Part shown: positions 25,086-36,469 of the stretch, one piece after another
Numbering within the stretch: position 1 is the stretch's first letter
Layout of the letters: each line of letters opens with the position of its first letter
DNA from: Thozetella sp. PMI_491
Lineage: Eukaryota; Ascomycota; Sordariomycetes; Chaetosphaeriales; Chaetosphaeriaceae
Length of the DNA: 64,000 bases
Direction: 5' to 3'
Assembly (NCBI GenBank): GCA_021432635.1
Contig: MU270015.1
Span: forward strand, 1,903,860-1,967,859
Notes under the pieces: generated by a model
The model's database searches: none
What the model saw: the letters and a program-made list of their open reading frames with translations, nothing else
What the model was told of the DNA's origin: nothing
Program-made: the position numbers and the translations under genes

Positions 25086-28000
25086 ATGAGTTTCGGCTTT
25101 AGCGTCAGTGACTTCATCGCGATACTCGAGCTCGCGAACCGGATTCGGAAAGCTTTCGTCGATGCTCCGGAAGGGTTCAAGGCCATATCCGACGACGTGC
25201 GGGGATTCTCTATCGTGCTACAGGATGTCGAGTTCAATAGCGACAGGCTGTCGGAGAAGGAGAGCAAGGCTCTGAGTGACGTTGTTCTGGGATGCAAATC
25301 TCTTCTACAGGAACTTGAGAAGACGTTGCAGAAATACTGCGACATATCCAACACTAGCAGCAAGACCAAGATTTGGAAGGGGCTACGGCAACGCTTGAGA
25401 TGGGAGCCGGACGATATTCGTGCCTTGAGAGGCAGGATAACTGCACAAATCTCTATTTTGAACGGCTTTAAGGATACCGTGACTGGAAACAACGTCGTTA
25501 AACTCGTCCGTGATCTGGAGAACAAACAGCGCGAGGAGTTACTTCAGTGGATCAGTCCGGTCAACTATGTCACTAAGCAACTCGACCTTGTCAGTCATCG
25601 GCAGCCCAAATCTAGGAGGTGGCTCTTCAAGTCTCCGCAGTATTCGCAATGGTTGGCCGAGAACGGGAGACTCTTGTTCTGCCCTGGCATCCCCGGCGCG
25701 GGAAAGACCTTTGCCACAGCGATCGTCGTCGAGAGGTTACAAGAGCAAACCGGCGACGATGCTAACACACTCACAACTTTCATGTACTGCTCATACCTCA
25801 ACCTGGAAGAAACACCCACCAAACTACTGTGCAGCCTGCTGCGCATGTCGTTGCAGGCGACATCAGTCCCCTTTGATCAGGTCATAGAACTTCGGGAACA
25901 ATATCGCTCTTCCGGCCGAACTCTCTCTCGAAATGAGGCTTTGGAACTGATTCGCCTACTTTTCTCCCGCTTTCAAAGAGTCAATGTTCTGATAGACGGG
26001 GTTGACGAACTACCAAGCTCAGTCAGACGTTCGTTTGTTGCGGATATGTTGACTCTCCAGCGGTACTACTTATTCAACCTTTTCGTCACGTCAAGGGATA
26101 TGCCAGATATCCGAAAGCAGTTTGAAAACCAACGAGCTCTTGTTCTCGAGATTCGGTCTAGTGACGAAGACATCCGCCAATTTTTGCGCGATCATCTCTG
26201 TCTACTCCCCGCATTCGTAGATCGATCCACCCAGTTACAAGATGAAATTGTGGCGTCTATCGCAGAAGCTAGTGCTGGAATGTAGGTTCGAACTGTTTCC
26301 CATTTATTCATCTCGTGTATCCAAGCTTACGTAGCCAAGGCTTTTGCTCGCAGAGCTCCACTTACAATCCCTTGTTGTAAAGATGTCAACCAAAGCTGTT
26401 CGAGTAGCTCTGGCGGGACTGGCCCAGGGATCAGTGGCATACGACGAGGCGTATGCAAAGGCTATGAAGCGGATACAATCTCAAACCCCGGAAGCGGTGG
26501 AACTAGCGAAACAAACTCTGACTATACTCTCTTGTGCCAGAGTGCCTCTCCTGACCTGCGATGTGGCGCACGCCCTAGCCATCGAGCTCAATAGTTACTC
26601 TTTTGATGCAGACAACATCCCCGACATCGAAGACGTGGCCGCCGTGTGTGCAGGCCTTGTTATAGTGGATCAGGAGAGCAACATCGTGCGTCTTGTTCAC
26701 AAATCCACCCAAGAATACTTCGAGCGGAATATGGATTCTCTGCTTCCTGGAGCGCAGTCCTGGATGGCAAGCCGCTGCGCGAAATACCTCAATATAGTGG
26801 CTGATTTCGGGGATATGGGACCGCCGCCGTTCTATAACTATGCAAAGTCGAACTGGGGCCATCATGCACTTGCTTGTGCGGCCGAGATGGAAGTCGACGG
26901 AAGTCTTGTCGGCGGGGCTAGTCCAGGCAGTCCCACAATGCTCCTAGGCTCTGTGGCCCCCCAAAAGTTTAGTATTATTCAAATGGTGAAAGAGGTGGCA
27001 GCCATAGATTCTATCGCTGTTGATTCTTGCTATGGAGGGCACCAGAGCACGGTCGAGTTGTTGATTGTCGTCAACGACTATGACGTGAACCGCCCCACTC
27101 GAACGACGGACCCCAAAGAATTTCTCAGGGCAACACTCGAGGGGGGAGAACGTGATAACCCGGCCAGGGACGACGTCTTGCTTACGATTGCCGCAGCACG
27201 CGGAGACATCGGCATGATCATGATGCTGCTACAGCGCGGGGCTGACCCTAACATCACCGGGGCAGGCGGCCAGACAGCCCTGTTCATCGCCTCGAACAAA
27301 GGCTTTGAGAACATCGTTGCGATCCTGCTAGACAACGAAAACACAAATCCTAACACTAAATGCATCAACCTAAGCAATACAGCAGGCTGCGAAGGATTCA
27401 CGCAATCATATCCACTCCTTGTTGCTACGGAAATGGGACATCTGGGGTGCGTGAAGCTCTTGCTAAGCACCGCAACGCATGATATCGCTGATATGAGTCG
27501 AAATGCTATTTGGTATGCTGCGATCCGTGGACATCATTCTCTGATCCAAGAGTATCTCAAATGCACCAACATCGACCCTAATCAAGCAGAGCAAGATACG
27601 GGTAACACACCACTCGCAGCATCCATCATTCATAATCCAGATGTGGCTTGCTATCCACCATAAGCGCTACAGCGTAGTCTACCATCTTACGCAGTACCAA
27701 GACGTCTATTTCGACTGGGATGGCGTACACACTGGTGTCAATCCAAAAGACGAGAGGTACCTAAATTACGAGGCGTATAACAGCACTCCATGGATGGTTG
27801 CCATATGCCAAGGCGATATTGAAACTATCCAGCTACTCCTGCCGGGCTCAGATGTGAATCGCGAGTTTCCCTTCCGGTACACGCCCCTTCATAAGGCTGT
27901 GATATCCCGAAATAGTGCTCTTGTTAGGTTGCTTTTAAAGCAGAGCGGCATCGATGTCACTGCTAAAGATCACGACGGCAATACACCCTTTCTCCAAGCT

Positions 28001-29476
28001 GTTATAAATGGAGACGTCACAACCATGGAAGCATTTGTTGATCACGGAGGTATCGACTTTCAGGAACCCAATAACAACAAGGAATCGGCGTACAATTTCA
28101 TCCTCCAGCATGGGGACAAGCCTAGGTTTATAAATATCCTCTTGTCTCTTCCCAATTTCGACGTCAACGCCAAGGACTCGAGAGGGCTCACGCTTCTGCA
28201 GAGCGCCTGTAGTCTTTTCCCGAGGCCCGAGAACGAGCTATCGAAAGCATTATTTCAAAAGGAGACTATCAAATCCGGAGCGATTGCTCATTTTGACATT
28301 GAAGGGTTTGTGGCGACCCTATTGCGCAACCCGAACATCGATCTACGAGAACCGCTCTTTAGCGCAGCCCTTTCATCAGCACTAACGGCACACCAAAAGC
28401 ACACAGTAATGGCATTACTGGCGCATTCGAGCGTCAATGCCAATTCTCAGAACCCGATCGCTTTGCTTCGAATCGTCTGCTCTAGCTATTTCCAAGGTGT
28501 ACGCCTCCAACCTCGGATCGCCCTTGACCCCCCCGACCCATTGCGTCAAAAAGAAATTTACAAGGAGCTACGGGAATATTACCGAAACCTCGCCGACCAG
28601 ATATTTGCCATTGTTTTGGCGTGTGAAAGTCTATCTATAGTTAGAACGGCCACAAGCAAATCATTAGTCGAATTAGTTCTGCACAGTGGTTCGGGCGGAA
28701 TGCTGAAGCTCCTGCTCAACCATCCAGCCCGGCTGGCAGATGCAAAAGTAATCTTCGAAGACGGCAGAACTTGGCTCTCATATGCCGCAGGACGTCGCCA
28801 GAGTAGTCAGCACACTTACAACCCGAGTATCGTTGATATTGCTCCAGGCAATGGTCACCCCAACACCCTTGACGACCATAGCTTCCTTGATGTTGCGCTA
28901 GGGAGTTGTCCATTTGATTTTCTCGATCACGCAGACTCAAACGGCAAAACACCGTTAATCCACGCCACAGAGGCCCGAAATGACTACGCTACACTCGAAA
29001 TACTTAAAAGAGGTAATCCAGACGTAAACTTGGAGGATATTAATGGCGGGAGACCACTTGACTATGCTCTTTATTTCGCCACCCCGGAAGCGGAATGTGA
29101 GCCGGGCGTCGCTTTCGCTCTCCTGTTGAGGAAGCCAGGTATACAGGTCAGCTTCTTAGACCCGAACAAGTGTGAAGAGCTCAAGCGCGTAACACAAAAC
29201 GCTGAAAACGCGCACTGGGGATCCGAGAATTTCTACAAAGAGAACTGGGAGGCAATATATAACCAATTGCGTTGTCTGCACGAGGGGAGAGGCTCCTCAC
29301 CGGCTTACGGAGATGAAGATGGACCACTTTGGACTTGGGTTCTTTTTGATGTTACTTCCATCGTGTCACTCAAGGTGTTGCATATTATCCTCCGGCGGCC
29401 GAACAGCATGATGGTCGACTGGAGTCGACGGTTTGTGGATGGTGCACCAGTTTACTGCCAGGTCATGACAGCTTGA
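25086..29476 (+). CDS. NACHT-ankyrin STAND (NLR-like) protein, frameshifted
   Basis: Exon 1 is 25086-26281 and the remainder is 26340-29476, with a GTAGGT intron whose removal joins SAGM to LLLAELHLQSL. The N-terminal ~150 residues (starting MSFGFSVSDF) are a common N-terminal module of fungal STAND proteins. A NACHT nucleotide-binding domain follows, with Walker A GIPGAGKT at 201-208 and Walker B in VLIDGVDELP near 300-310. A helical/winged-helix region and a long array of ankyrin repeats fill the rest (about 1443 residues in all). The reading frame breaks at about 27640: ankyrin sequence ends in one frame (NTPLAASIIHN) and resumes in another (WLAIHHKRYSVVYH), with no intron that repairs it. 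This is one extra or two missing bases. STAND proteins sense non-self or pathogens and trigger responses such as heterokaryon-incompatibility death. Either an inactivated allele or a sequence error. Confidence 0.82.
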
Positions 29477-29786
29477 TTTATTACATAGATCAACTTCTAG
29501 TACATGTTATATTATAATGAACTTCGGTCAGATGATTTCATGAAACCTTTGCATTTGAGCGCCAAATTCTACCCTCGCATCCATAATTTCTCCATGCCGT
29601 TTGCATTCGTGTACTCGACGGTAGTCTATGAACGCGAGGTCACTCTCCTAAGGCGCCGAGGAGCTCCGAGTTATGGGTGATTTAAACTGCACCATCAGAC
29701 CTGTAGAGGCGCATGACTGCGATGGACCTCGGCATTGCTGCTAACGTAGCTCGTTTCTCTGATCTCCCGCCTCAGTCCACATCGCA

Positions 29787-29954
29787 GTGTTCCTCGTCGG
29801 CCAATTCAGCGCCGGGTACAGCGTCGGCATGGCCTGTTGCATCATTCCTAGCTACACCGCCGAGGCTTCCACCCCGGGTCAGCGAGGTCACCTCGTCGGA
29901 ACCCACTGTATTGCGCTTGCCGCCGGCTACGTAATTTTCGTTGCCACCACTTGA
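29787..29954 (+). pseudogene. Relic of an MFS sugar transporter
   Basis: An open stretch beginning VFLVGQFSAGYSVGM and ending AAGYVIFVATT before a stop reads like the transmembrane 3-5 region of fungal sugar permeases, which carry a glycine-rich G-x-G helix, PSYTAE and RGxLV motifs. Only about 55 codons survive. Just upstream, GCTAAC (about 29739) and GCAG (29783-29786) look like the end of an old intron. No start or flanking exon was found, so this is a gene fragment. It is not a piece of the adjacent allantoate-type permease, which is a different MFS family. Confidence 0.6.
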
Positions 29955-30564
29955 AGACACAGACAGTCGTACATAATAACAAGGGAACTAACACATTTTC
30001 CCCAGATTACTGCCTCTTGGGTGTGTTTTGGCTGCTATGATGAAAAAAATGTCGCACTGCAGCGGCGCCTGCCGTAGGCACTCCAATGTTTTGCCCCTCT
30101 TTATTGAGCGCTACTATCTGGCTCCCGGAGTCGCCTGGATGGTTTATTTTCCAAAAGAACGACACTGAGAGTGAGACAGACAGCAGCTCTTGGGCAAACA
30201 TATATCCCTCTAGCCTAGCTAACATCTGCTCTTTTCTCTCTTTGCGCAGGTAGAAGAGTGCTTGGGTATCTCCATATGGGGAGATGGAGTAGCGGCGGCG
30301 CTGAGTGAGGATGAGACAGATGATTTCTGTGTGAACCTTGGGGAATATTCTAGTGTAACTCATATCTACAAGGTAGAAATGGAAACTAGGGCATAATATA
30401 GTTCATAAGATCACGTCCACTTGATTTATTATTCCTACGCCAGTCAACCCCACGGAAGGGCCAGTGAAGTGGTCGGAACATGGTGGATGCGCTCCACTGT
30501 CTCGTAGCTTTGGTGAGCTTCAAACGGTAGATGCGCGGCGGAAGGCAGGATTATATACACCCAG

Positions 30565-30685
30565 GCTCTGAGGGCGAAGACCTGCGGGCGCTAGAGTAGT
30601 TCCGACACTGGGTCAGGAGGATGACCAAAACACCCCTAGCAAAGGATGCTGATGGCCAATCTTCTGCGCAGAGAAGCGCCCGATG
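30565..30685 (-). pseudogene. Partial duplicate of permease exon 4 and its splice donor
   Basis: About 120 bp closely match 32573-32697, which is the 3' half of exon 4 of the permease at 30958-33255 plus the start of its next intron. Differences are a few G/A substitutions, one inserted base and a missing two-base stretch, which break the frame. Because the copy runs through the exon-intron junction it is a DNA-level duplication, not a retrocopy. Confidence 0.75.
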
Positions 30686-30957
30686 GCGGCACGCGCCAAC
30701 GCACACTATACGAGGGTTCGGTGCAGATGCATAATTATACAGCAGCAACAATGGATACTATATTAAAGTTCGCGTCGACGAGGGCGTAATACATGCCAAT
30801 AATTTGGGAGAAGATACTACGGCAATCAACGCAGATCGGAAATAAGACCTCGCTCCGTAATCTGCCGACTAGCAACAACGGGTTTACTCCAACCGATAGC
30901 CATACAAGGCCCGAGGGGCAATTGTGCTGTGATATCACCACTAAAAGATCGATCGCC

Positions 30958-33255
30958 TTACAAAACGTAACGGAAATTCTTGTTCTCGAACTCCGTCTGG
31001 TCAAGCATGCCGGCCTCGTCGCTTTCTTCCTTGTTAGCTGGGCCGTACTTTCTATCTCGGCGCTTGTTGACGGTGAACATGAACACTGCAGACACGATTC
31101 GTAAGCATGTATGGGGGTATTTTGGGGTACGTGGGTGGCATACGTAGCAGCAACAGATGGCAGCCGGCTTTGATGGCATATCCCACCAGCAGGCCGATGG
31201 TTGCGCCGCGGTATTCCGGCGCCTCGCTCTGCTTGACAACAAAGACGCCTGCAAAGTTTCCCCAGCAGTAGGCGGTGCTGTTTGCATAGTCAGAATGGAA
31301 TCCATAGAGCAAGCGACAGTTCTGTACTCACAATACCAGGGCATTTGCCAAGGAACGGTGCGTGTAGCCAGCCATGTTTGATGAGATCGTCGTGAGTGAG
31401 ACTGTGAAGCCCACGGACTGGGCGTTGACGAGCCAAAAGCAAGCAAGCCTGCCCCACGTATTGCTTCTTGGTAGATAGGCCATCAGGGCTGCCGAGATAG
31501 TGCACAGGAGATTCGCAGCGGTGGCGGTGAGTAGCCGAGCTAAGAGAATATAAGCAGGAGCCTTGTTGTGATGTGTTTGGTGAGAGCCCACTTACAGTTG
31601 CGGACATTCAGGGTAATCGTGCCACCAATGAAGAGGGCAACGATCTGGACAGCATCACCAACGGATTTGAGCTCTGTTGTCATCGTGGTCGAGAAGCCCA
31701 TGTCCTGGATGATGATGGTGGAGAACGAATTGACAACGCCGTTCGGAATAGCCCTGCAGCATCGGCAGGTTAGGACGCATTGGCCGTCGTACTAAGGGGA
31801 AGGCACTCACGCGGCGAAAACGGAAATAAAGAGCAGAATTGCCTTAGGATCCCAGAAAGCCACCCAGATCTGCTTCTTGTCGAACGACTTGTTCTTGATA
31901 CCCGTCTCGTTGGCCGATACGCGCTTGATAGCCACGAGGCGCTCGCGTTCCGTCAGGAACCATGCGCTCAGCGGCGAATCGGGAAGTGCAAACCAGACAA
32001 TGAAGGCCCAGAGACAAGTGACACCACCCAGCTACCACCATATCGTATCAGCGAGGATACTCACGAAAGCCGTGGGAGCAACAACGTACGATGTAGAAGA
32101 TGAGTGCCCATCGCTCAGGGGAGAAGTTTGTAGGAAGTTTTGAGACGCCCATGGAGATGTAGGAGCCCAGCTATTGTAATTAGTCAAAGCAACTCGTGCT
32201 GCAAGAGATATTCCTGTCTTACAATACCACCCCAGCCAAGAGCCGAGCTATATGGGTCGTGAGCAAGGCACAAGATCATGCAGCGGAATGCATGGCACTT
32301 ACTACCAGATACACTGGCGTAATGGAATCTCCCGCCTCGTGTACCAGAAGCCGGTCATCAGAGTCAGACCGCTATGAGGGCATATATCAGCATCATACAT
32401 CTATCTTCTTTCCTGCCAATTTTGCTGGACTCACGGTGTCACCGTCGCCTCAAAGATGCCCATGATGACTGTACGACTGGTTAAAATTTCTGAGATGCTA
32501 AATAACTCCGGAGTTTAACATACATCTCACCGCCACTACATTAGTTAGCACTTGGGGCAAAGGTCAAGAAGAGAGGCTTTGAGGGCGACGACCTACAGGC
32601 ACTAGAGTAGTTCCGACACTGGGTCAGGAGGATGACCAAAACACCCCAGCAAAGGATGCTGATGGCCATAATCTTCTGCGCAGAGAAGCGCCCGATGAGC
32701 CAACCACAGGGGTATTGGCCAAAAAAATAGCCGGCGTACACCACTAATTCGCGTCTCTTTGTCAGCCAGTAACCTCGGATTGCTACGCACGGCTGAGGTA
32801 CGCACTTGCAGATAGGTAGTTGAACTGTAGGCCCTGCAGACCTAGGGCGGTCTGGTAGGAGAAGAGGTTGGCATAGTTCAGAGCCGTCTTGTCCATGAAC
32901 TGCAAGGCCTGTGTGACTAAGAAGATGGGAAGGATGACGAAGTCGATCTTCCATCGGACTTTTCGAGCCTGGGCATCGGGTTAGCCATCGGAGCTGGGTC
33001 GTGCATTTCGCTCGCTGGGCGACGTCGTACCTCGCGATCCGAGACTTCGAGGGTCAGCGCCTCGCGGTACGCATGATAGCCGACTGCATTCTCCTTTGGG
33101 CAGTAGTCGTTAGCTCAGGATGTTCGGCGTCCCACCAGCAAGAGCTGAGTGGCCGACAATACCTCTTGGAAGATAGCCGGCTTGATAGGGTCGTGGGCGT
33201 CTTCATATCCCCCTTCCTTCCCATGGATCGCATCGCCAGGCATGTTCTGCGCCAT
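30958..33255 (-). CDS. MFS permease, allantoate permease (DAL5) family
   Basis: Fourteen exons on the complement: 33255-33163, 33093-33031, 32968-32806, 32743-32597, 32535-32524, 32468-32435, 32371-32303, 32247-32223, 32170-32090, 32031-31811, 31753-31596, 31539-31332, 31277-31144 and 31085-30958. Phases agree at all 13 junctions and give 511 aa, normal for the family. DAL5-type carriers import anionic compounds such as allantoate, ureidosuccinate, dipeptides, nicotinate or other carboxylates. Family marks: VRWKIDFVILPIFLVTQALQ with MDKTALNYAN, then FFGQYPCGWLIGR, MGIFEATVTPG, EAPEYRGATIG and the near-invariant C-terminus EFENKNFRYVL. Exon 5 is only 12 nt. An AGATAA GATA-type site lies about 100 bp upstream on its coding strand (33355-33360). 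The gene is divergent from the dienelactone hydrolase, 527 bp between starts, so co-regulation is plausible. Substrate unknown. Confidence 0.92.
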
Positions 33256-33782
33256 GTTGCACCTGCCTAAATCGACGGATATAGAAATAGCAAAGGTCCA
33301 GTATTGGCACTTACGTCGAGGTTCCCCGGGCCAGAGAAGCGGAGGTAACCTGCTTTATCTAACAGTTCTCACCCTCGCTTCCGGCCCCCAACCAACAACG
33401 GCGCCACGCGTGGGCCTTCTCCCATGATCAGGTAGCAATGGGAGCTACAGCTAGAGTCGGTAATGTGGGGGGTTTCCTGGGGCTCCCGGCTTTCACTGCA
33501 AGGTCGGGGAACGTGTCGAGGCGGCGGGGTTCCCGGGACGGCGAAAGCGCGCGGCGAAAGCCCGAAATGCAGCAACGCGGGGTGGCGTCCACAAGTGGCA
33601 AAACCGGGCGATCTATTGCCTATGATGCAGCTATCCCAGAACGTCCTTGTTCCGCGCCGGCCAACCATTCTGATGCATTCTGTTCCTTAGGCATCATAGC
33701 TTCTTGGCCTTCGCTGCGGTTGATCCTACCTGCTGCATGCCACCGCTAGACCTCATTACTTCCGACATATTCTGGTTATACC
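33256..33782. other. Divergent promoter region
   Basis: 527 bp shared by the permease (left) and dienelactone hydrolase (right). It contains one GATA-type site at 33355-33360 and short C/G-rich stretches. No gene is seen. Confidence 0.55.
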
Positions 33783-34799
33783 ATGGGGGACATAGCAAAG
33801 GACGAGTACCTCGCGAAGCCGAGCGGCGAATGTTGTCTCCAAGGCACCCTGCACGAAGGCGAGCCGAGAGGCTCGTTTGAGACGGTCGCTGATGTTGAGA
33901 CCTACATCGTCCGGCCCCCACAGGATAAGGCGAATGGGCACATTCTACTTTACTTCCCTGATGTGTGGGGGCTCTTCAAGAATGGCCTGCTTATCATGGA
34001 TGGCTTTGCCGACGCTGGATACCTCGTCGTAGGGCTCGACTACTTTCGTGGTGTGCGTAGTGCATAGTCACCTTCGCTATGCCAAGTTCCTATCACTTAC
34101 AGCTGCCGATTCTTAGGACCCCGTGTGGAAGCACCGCAAGGACCGCAACGACAAGTCGAATCCCAACTTTGACTATGAGGCGTGGAAGCAAAAGCACATT
34201 GCCTTTGCCGACACAGCCGTTCCGACATGGGTCGCTGCCGTGAAGTCGCAGTATGGTAGTGCTAATACTAAATACGCCTGTGTCGGATACTGCTTCGGGG
34301 CACCCTATGTGTGCAACGAGCTAGCCGGAGACACTGTGACGGCCGGAGCCTTCGCACACCCAGCGTTCTTAAAGGAGAGCCACTTCCGAGGAGTCAAGAG
34401 TGAGTAAATTTGTTGTCGCCGGCGCCTCCAAGGGATCAACTTGAGACGTAGTCTATGATGTGCCACGGGACTTGAGCATGGATGCTGACCAAGAATTACC
34501 AGAACCCTTGTTCCTCTCGTGTGCCGAGGTCGACCACACTTTTGACCAGGCGTCACGAAGGCAAGCTATTGAGATCCTCCAAGAGGACAAGAGGACTTGG
34601 CACCTTCAGCTCTTTTCCGGTGTCGAACACGGCTTCGCCTTGAGAGGGGATCCCAGTGATCCTTACCAGCGTGAGTCCACCCCGTCGCCATGCTCCATGC
34701 CCCGCCCTACCCATGTTCTAATTTCGCCGTCTAGGATGGGTTAAGGAGCAAAGCCTCAAGGCCATTGTGGACTGGTTTGACCTCTGGTTATCGCAGTAA
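33783..34799 (+). CDS. Dienelactone hydrolase family protein
   Basis: Four exons: 33783-34052, 34117-34399, 34452-34670 and 34735-34799; 278 aa, with all phases consistent. Dienelactone hydrolases open lactone or enol-ester rings using a Cys-Asp-His triad in an alpha/beta-hydrolase fold. The nucleophile is Cys149 in GYCFGAP, the acid is Asp212 in AEVDHTF and the His is His244 in GVEHGFA, so the triad is complete. The N-terminal motif SGECCLQGTLHEGEPRG is common to fungal members of this family. No signal peptide is present, so it is probably cytoplasmic. Intron 1 removal restores YFRG-DPVWK. It is divergent from the allantoate-type permease and 5 kb from a Baeyer-Villiger-type monooxygenase whose products would be esters or lactones. 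That functional link is inference. Confidence 0.94.
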
Positions 34800-36469
34800 A
34801 GGCTTCTAGCACCATTGTGGCTGGATATGAAATGGTACAACACATGTAGACTCGACTGTTGATCGATACCTTTGCTCCTGCGTTTCAACTCTGTAACCAG
34901 AATTCACCTGACGATTAGATAGGAAGGTAGAGTGCAAATATTATGTCCTAGTTAAGACATGTGACAAAAGAACATCGACTACCATGTTTGCTGTAGTTGG
35001 CAGCTAGCCACTACGGCGTGCATTACCTTGTTGGCCGATAATTACGGCCGAGAATCCTTCAGCCTTCCTGAAGACTCAAACAAGTGCAGGGGAGCGGCGC
35101 AACAGCAATAAACGCCGAGTGGATAACTATCCCCTGAGGCGTTTGTGCCTTGCTGCAGAGGCGCATCGCATCGGCTCCTTAGCTGCCACGCATCCGCCGT
35201 GAAGGCGAGAAACACGGAGGAGGATGAGTAGGAGGCAAAGATAGGATCATTTCTGCGTCCTGGTCATCATGATAACAAGGATGGGGAGCATCGTGGTTAT
35301 GTATGTCAGCTAGTCAGCGGTCAGCGCGGGAATGCCCGAAAAGCTCGCTACCGAGAATCTGGTCACTAAGCAGGGGTGTGTGCTGGGCGTCAGCGAGGGC
35401 CCTCCCAACAGTGGATTGCGGGGGAACGGCAGCAAACGCCTTGGCGCCCATGCTCACCAACGAGGAACGGAGCTCGTAGAGCCTCGAGCCTGCTCGGCGC
35501 AAAGGGTGGCGAGCGGGCTGGTTTCGTCGTGTCCCCTGTCGCAGGCTGGAGCTTTACCTGGCCGTCTGGATGTTTCCATTCGCTCGATGCGGTAGCGCCT
35601 CTGGGTCGGCCGAGTCTTGTCCTACGTCGGAATGCCCTGGGAATGGCTGTCCACGGCTTCCGATACAGGTCCAACACTCGAGACAGCTCCTTTGACAGTG
35701 ATTAGCTCTACGTTTTGGCTTCGTAGCACTGCTGCCGCTGTTTCCTTTGCTTTGCATCGGAGGATAGTACGCCGCGTAGCCGACCCGTCCGACATGGTGT
35801 TGCTACAGTTGCCTCGCGATCGGGAATCCACTGTGGGAGCCTGCATCGTGGCTGAGTTCTAGTATCCGGCGACGGGACAAATGCCAAGACGCCGACCGAT
35901 AACCACGCAACTTGCTTTTTACCGACTGCCGCGCTGTCATCCGTACACCTCTGGGAGTCGGTATCTTGTATCAAATGTGCAAATGGTTGAGAGCATACAA
36001 AAGTCCTTGCTTCCTAAACTCTATGCGTGTTACCGACAGCGCTACGGACTATCTAGATGCGGAAACAAAAAGCACAAGAATCTCGAACGATTCTAACAAT
36101 CAATGGTTACAGCCGTTGAGGGGGCGTCTGCGGCCGGCGCGTTCTATTTAGGGCAGCTCTTCTCCACCCCTTTAGCTCGTCGCGTCTTGGGGTATTAGCA
36201 ACCTAGCGACCTGATAGGCTTGGCCGCAAGATGCAAAGTTGAGGATGCAGGGGTAAGTAGGTGGAAATTAGAATCCCACCAAGTGCTAAGCGGCTAGTTA
36301 TTCGGCCGGCTCACGCCCAAGAAGACATTCGCCTGGGTTTCGCGAGGGGCTTTGCGGCTCTGCCCATTGTTTAATTCTTTTCGCCCGCAATTCCTCTGAA
36401 CCGGACCGCCTCCGCAGCCCGTTGCCCGTTGCCCGTTGTTCGTTGCCCGTTGCCGGCTGCTGCTCCGCG
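34800..36469. other. Intergenic
   Basis: About 1.7 kb. Open frames on both strands between 35300 and 35980 overlap each other and carry no domain I recognise; a decayed gene cannot be excluded. The right end holds the heptamer repeat at 36418-36452. Confidence 0.5.
36418..36452. repeat. Five tandem heptamers in a 5' leader
   Basis: The unit CCCGTTG is repeated five times without interruption; the fourth copy starts TTCGTTG. It ends 17 bp before the start codon of the membrane protein at 36470, so it is probably transcribed in its 5' leader and could vary between strains. Confidence 0.9.

Larger units (their letters stand above)
29477..30957. other. Intergenic with transporter gene relics
   Basis: This 1.5 kb holds two gene fragments, listed separately: an MFS transporter relic at 29787-29954 and a partial copy of the neighbouring permease at about 30565-30685. 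The rest has no recognisable gene. Confidence 0.6.

Noticed and set aside
27601-27650. An intron that would repair the NACHT-ankyrin frame
   Set aside because: Every GT/AG pair tested in this interval either keeps the original frame or gives the wrong phase, and the sequence on both sides reads as ankyrin repeat.
35300-35980. Overlapping open frames on both strands that might be a decayed gene
   Set aside because: No motif was recognised in any frame, so no gene or pseudogene is claimed.
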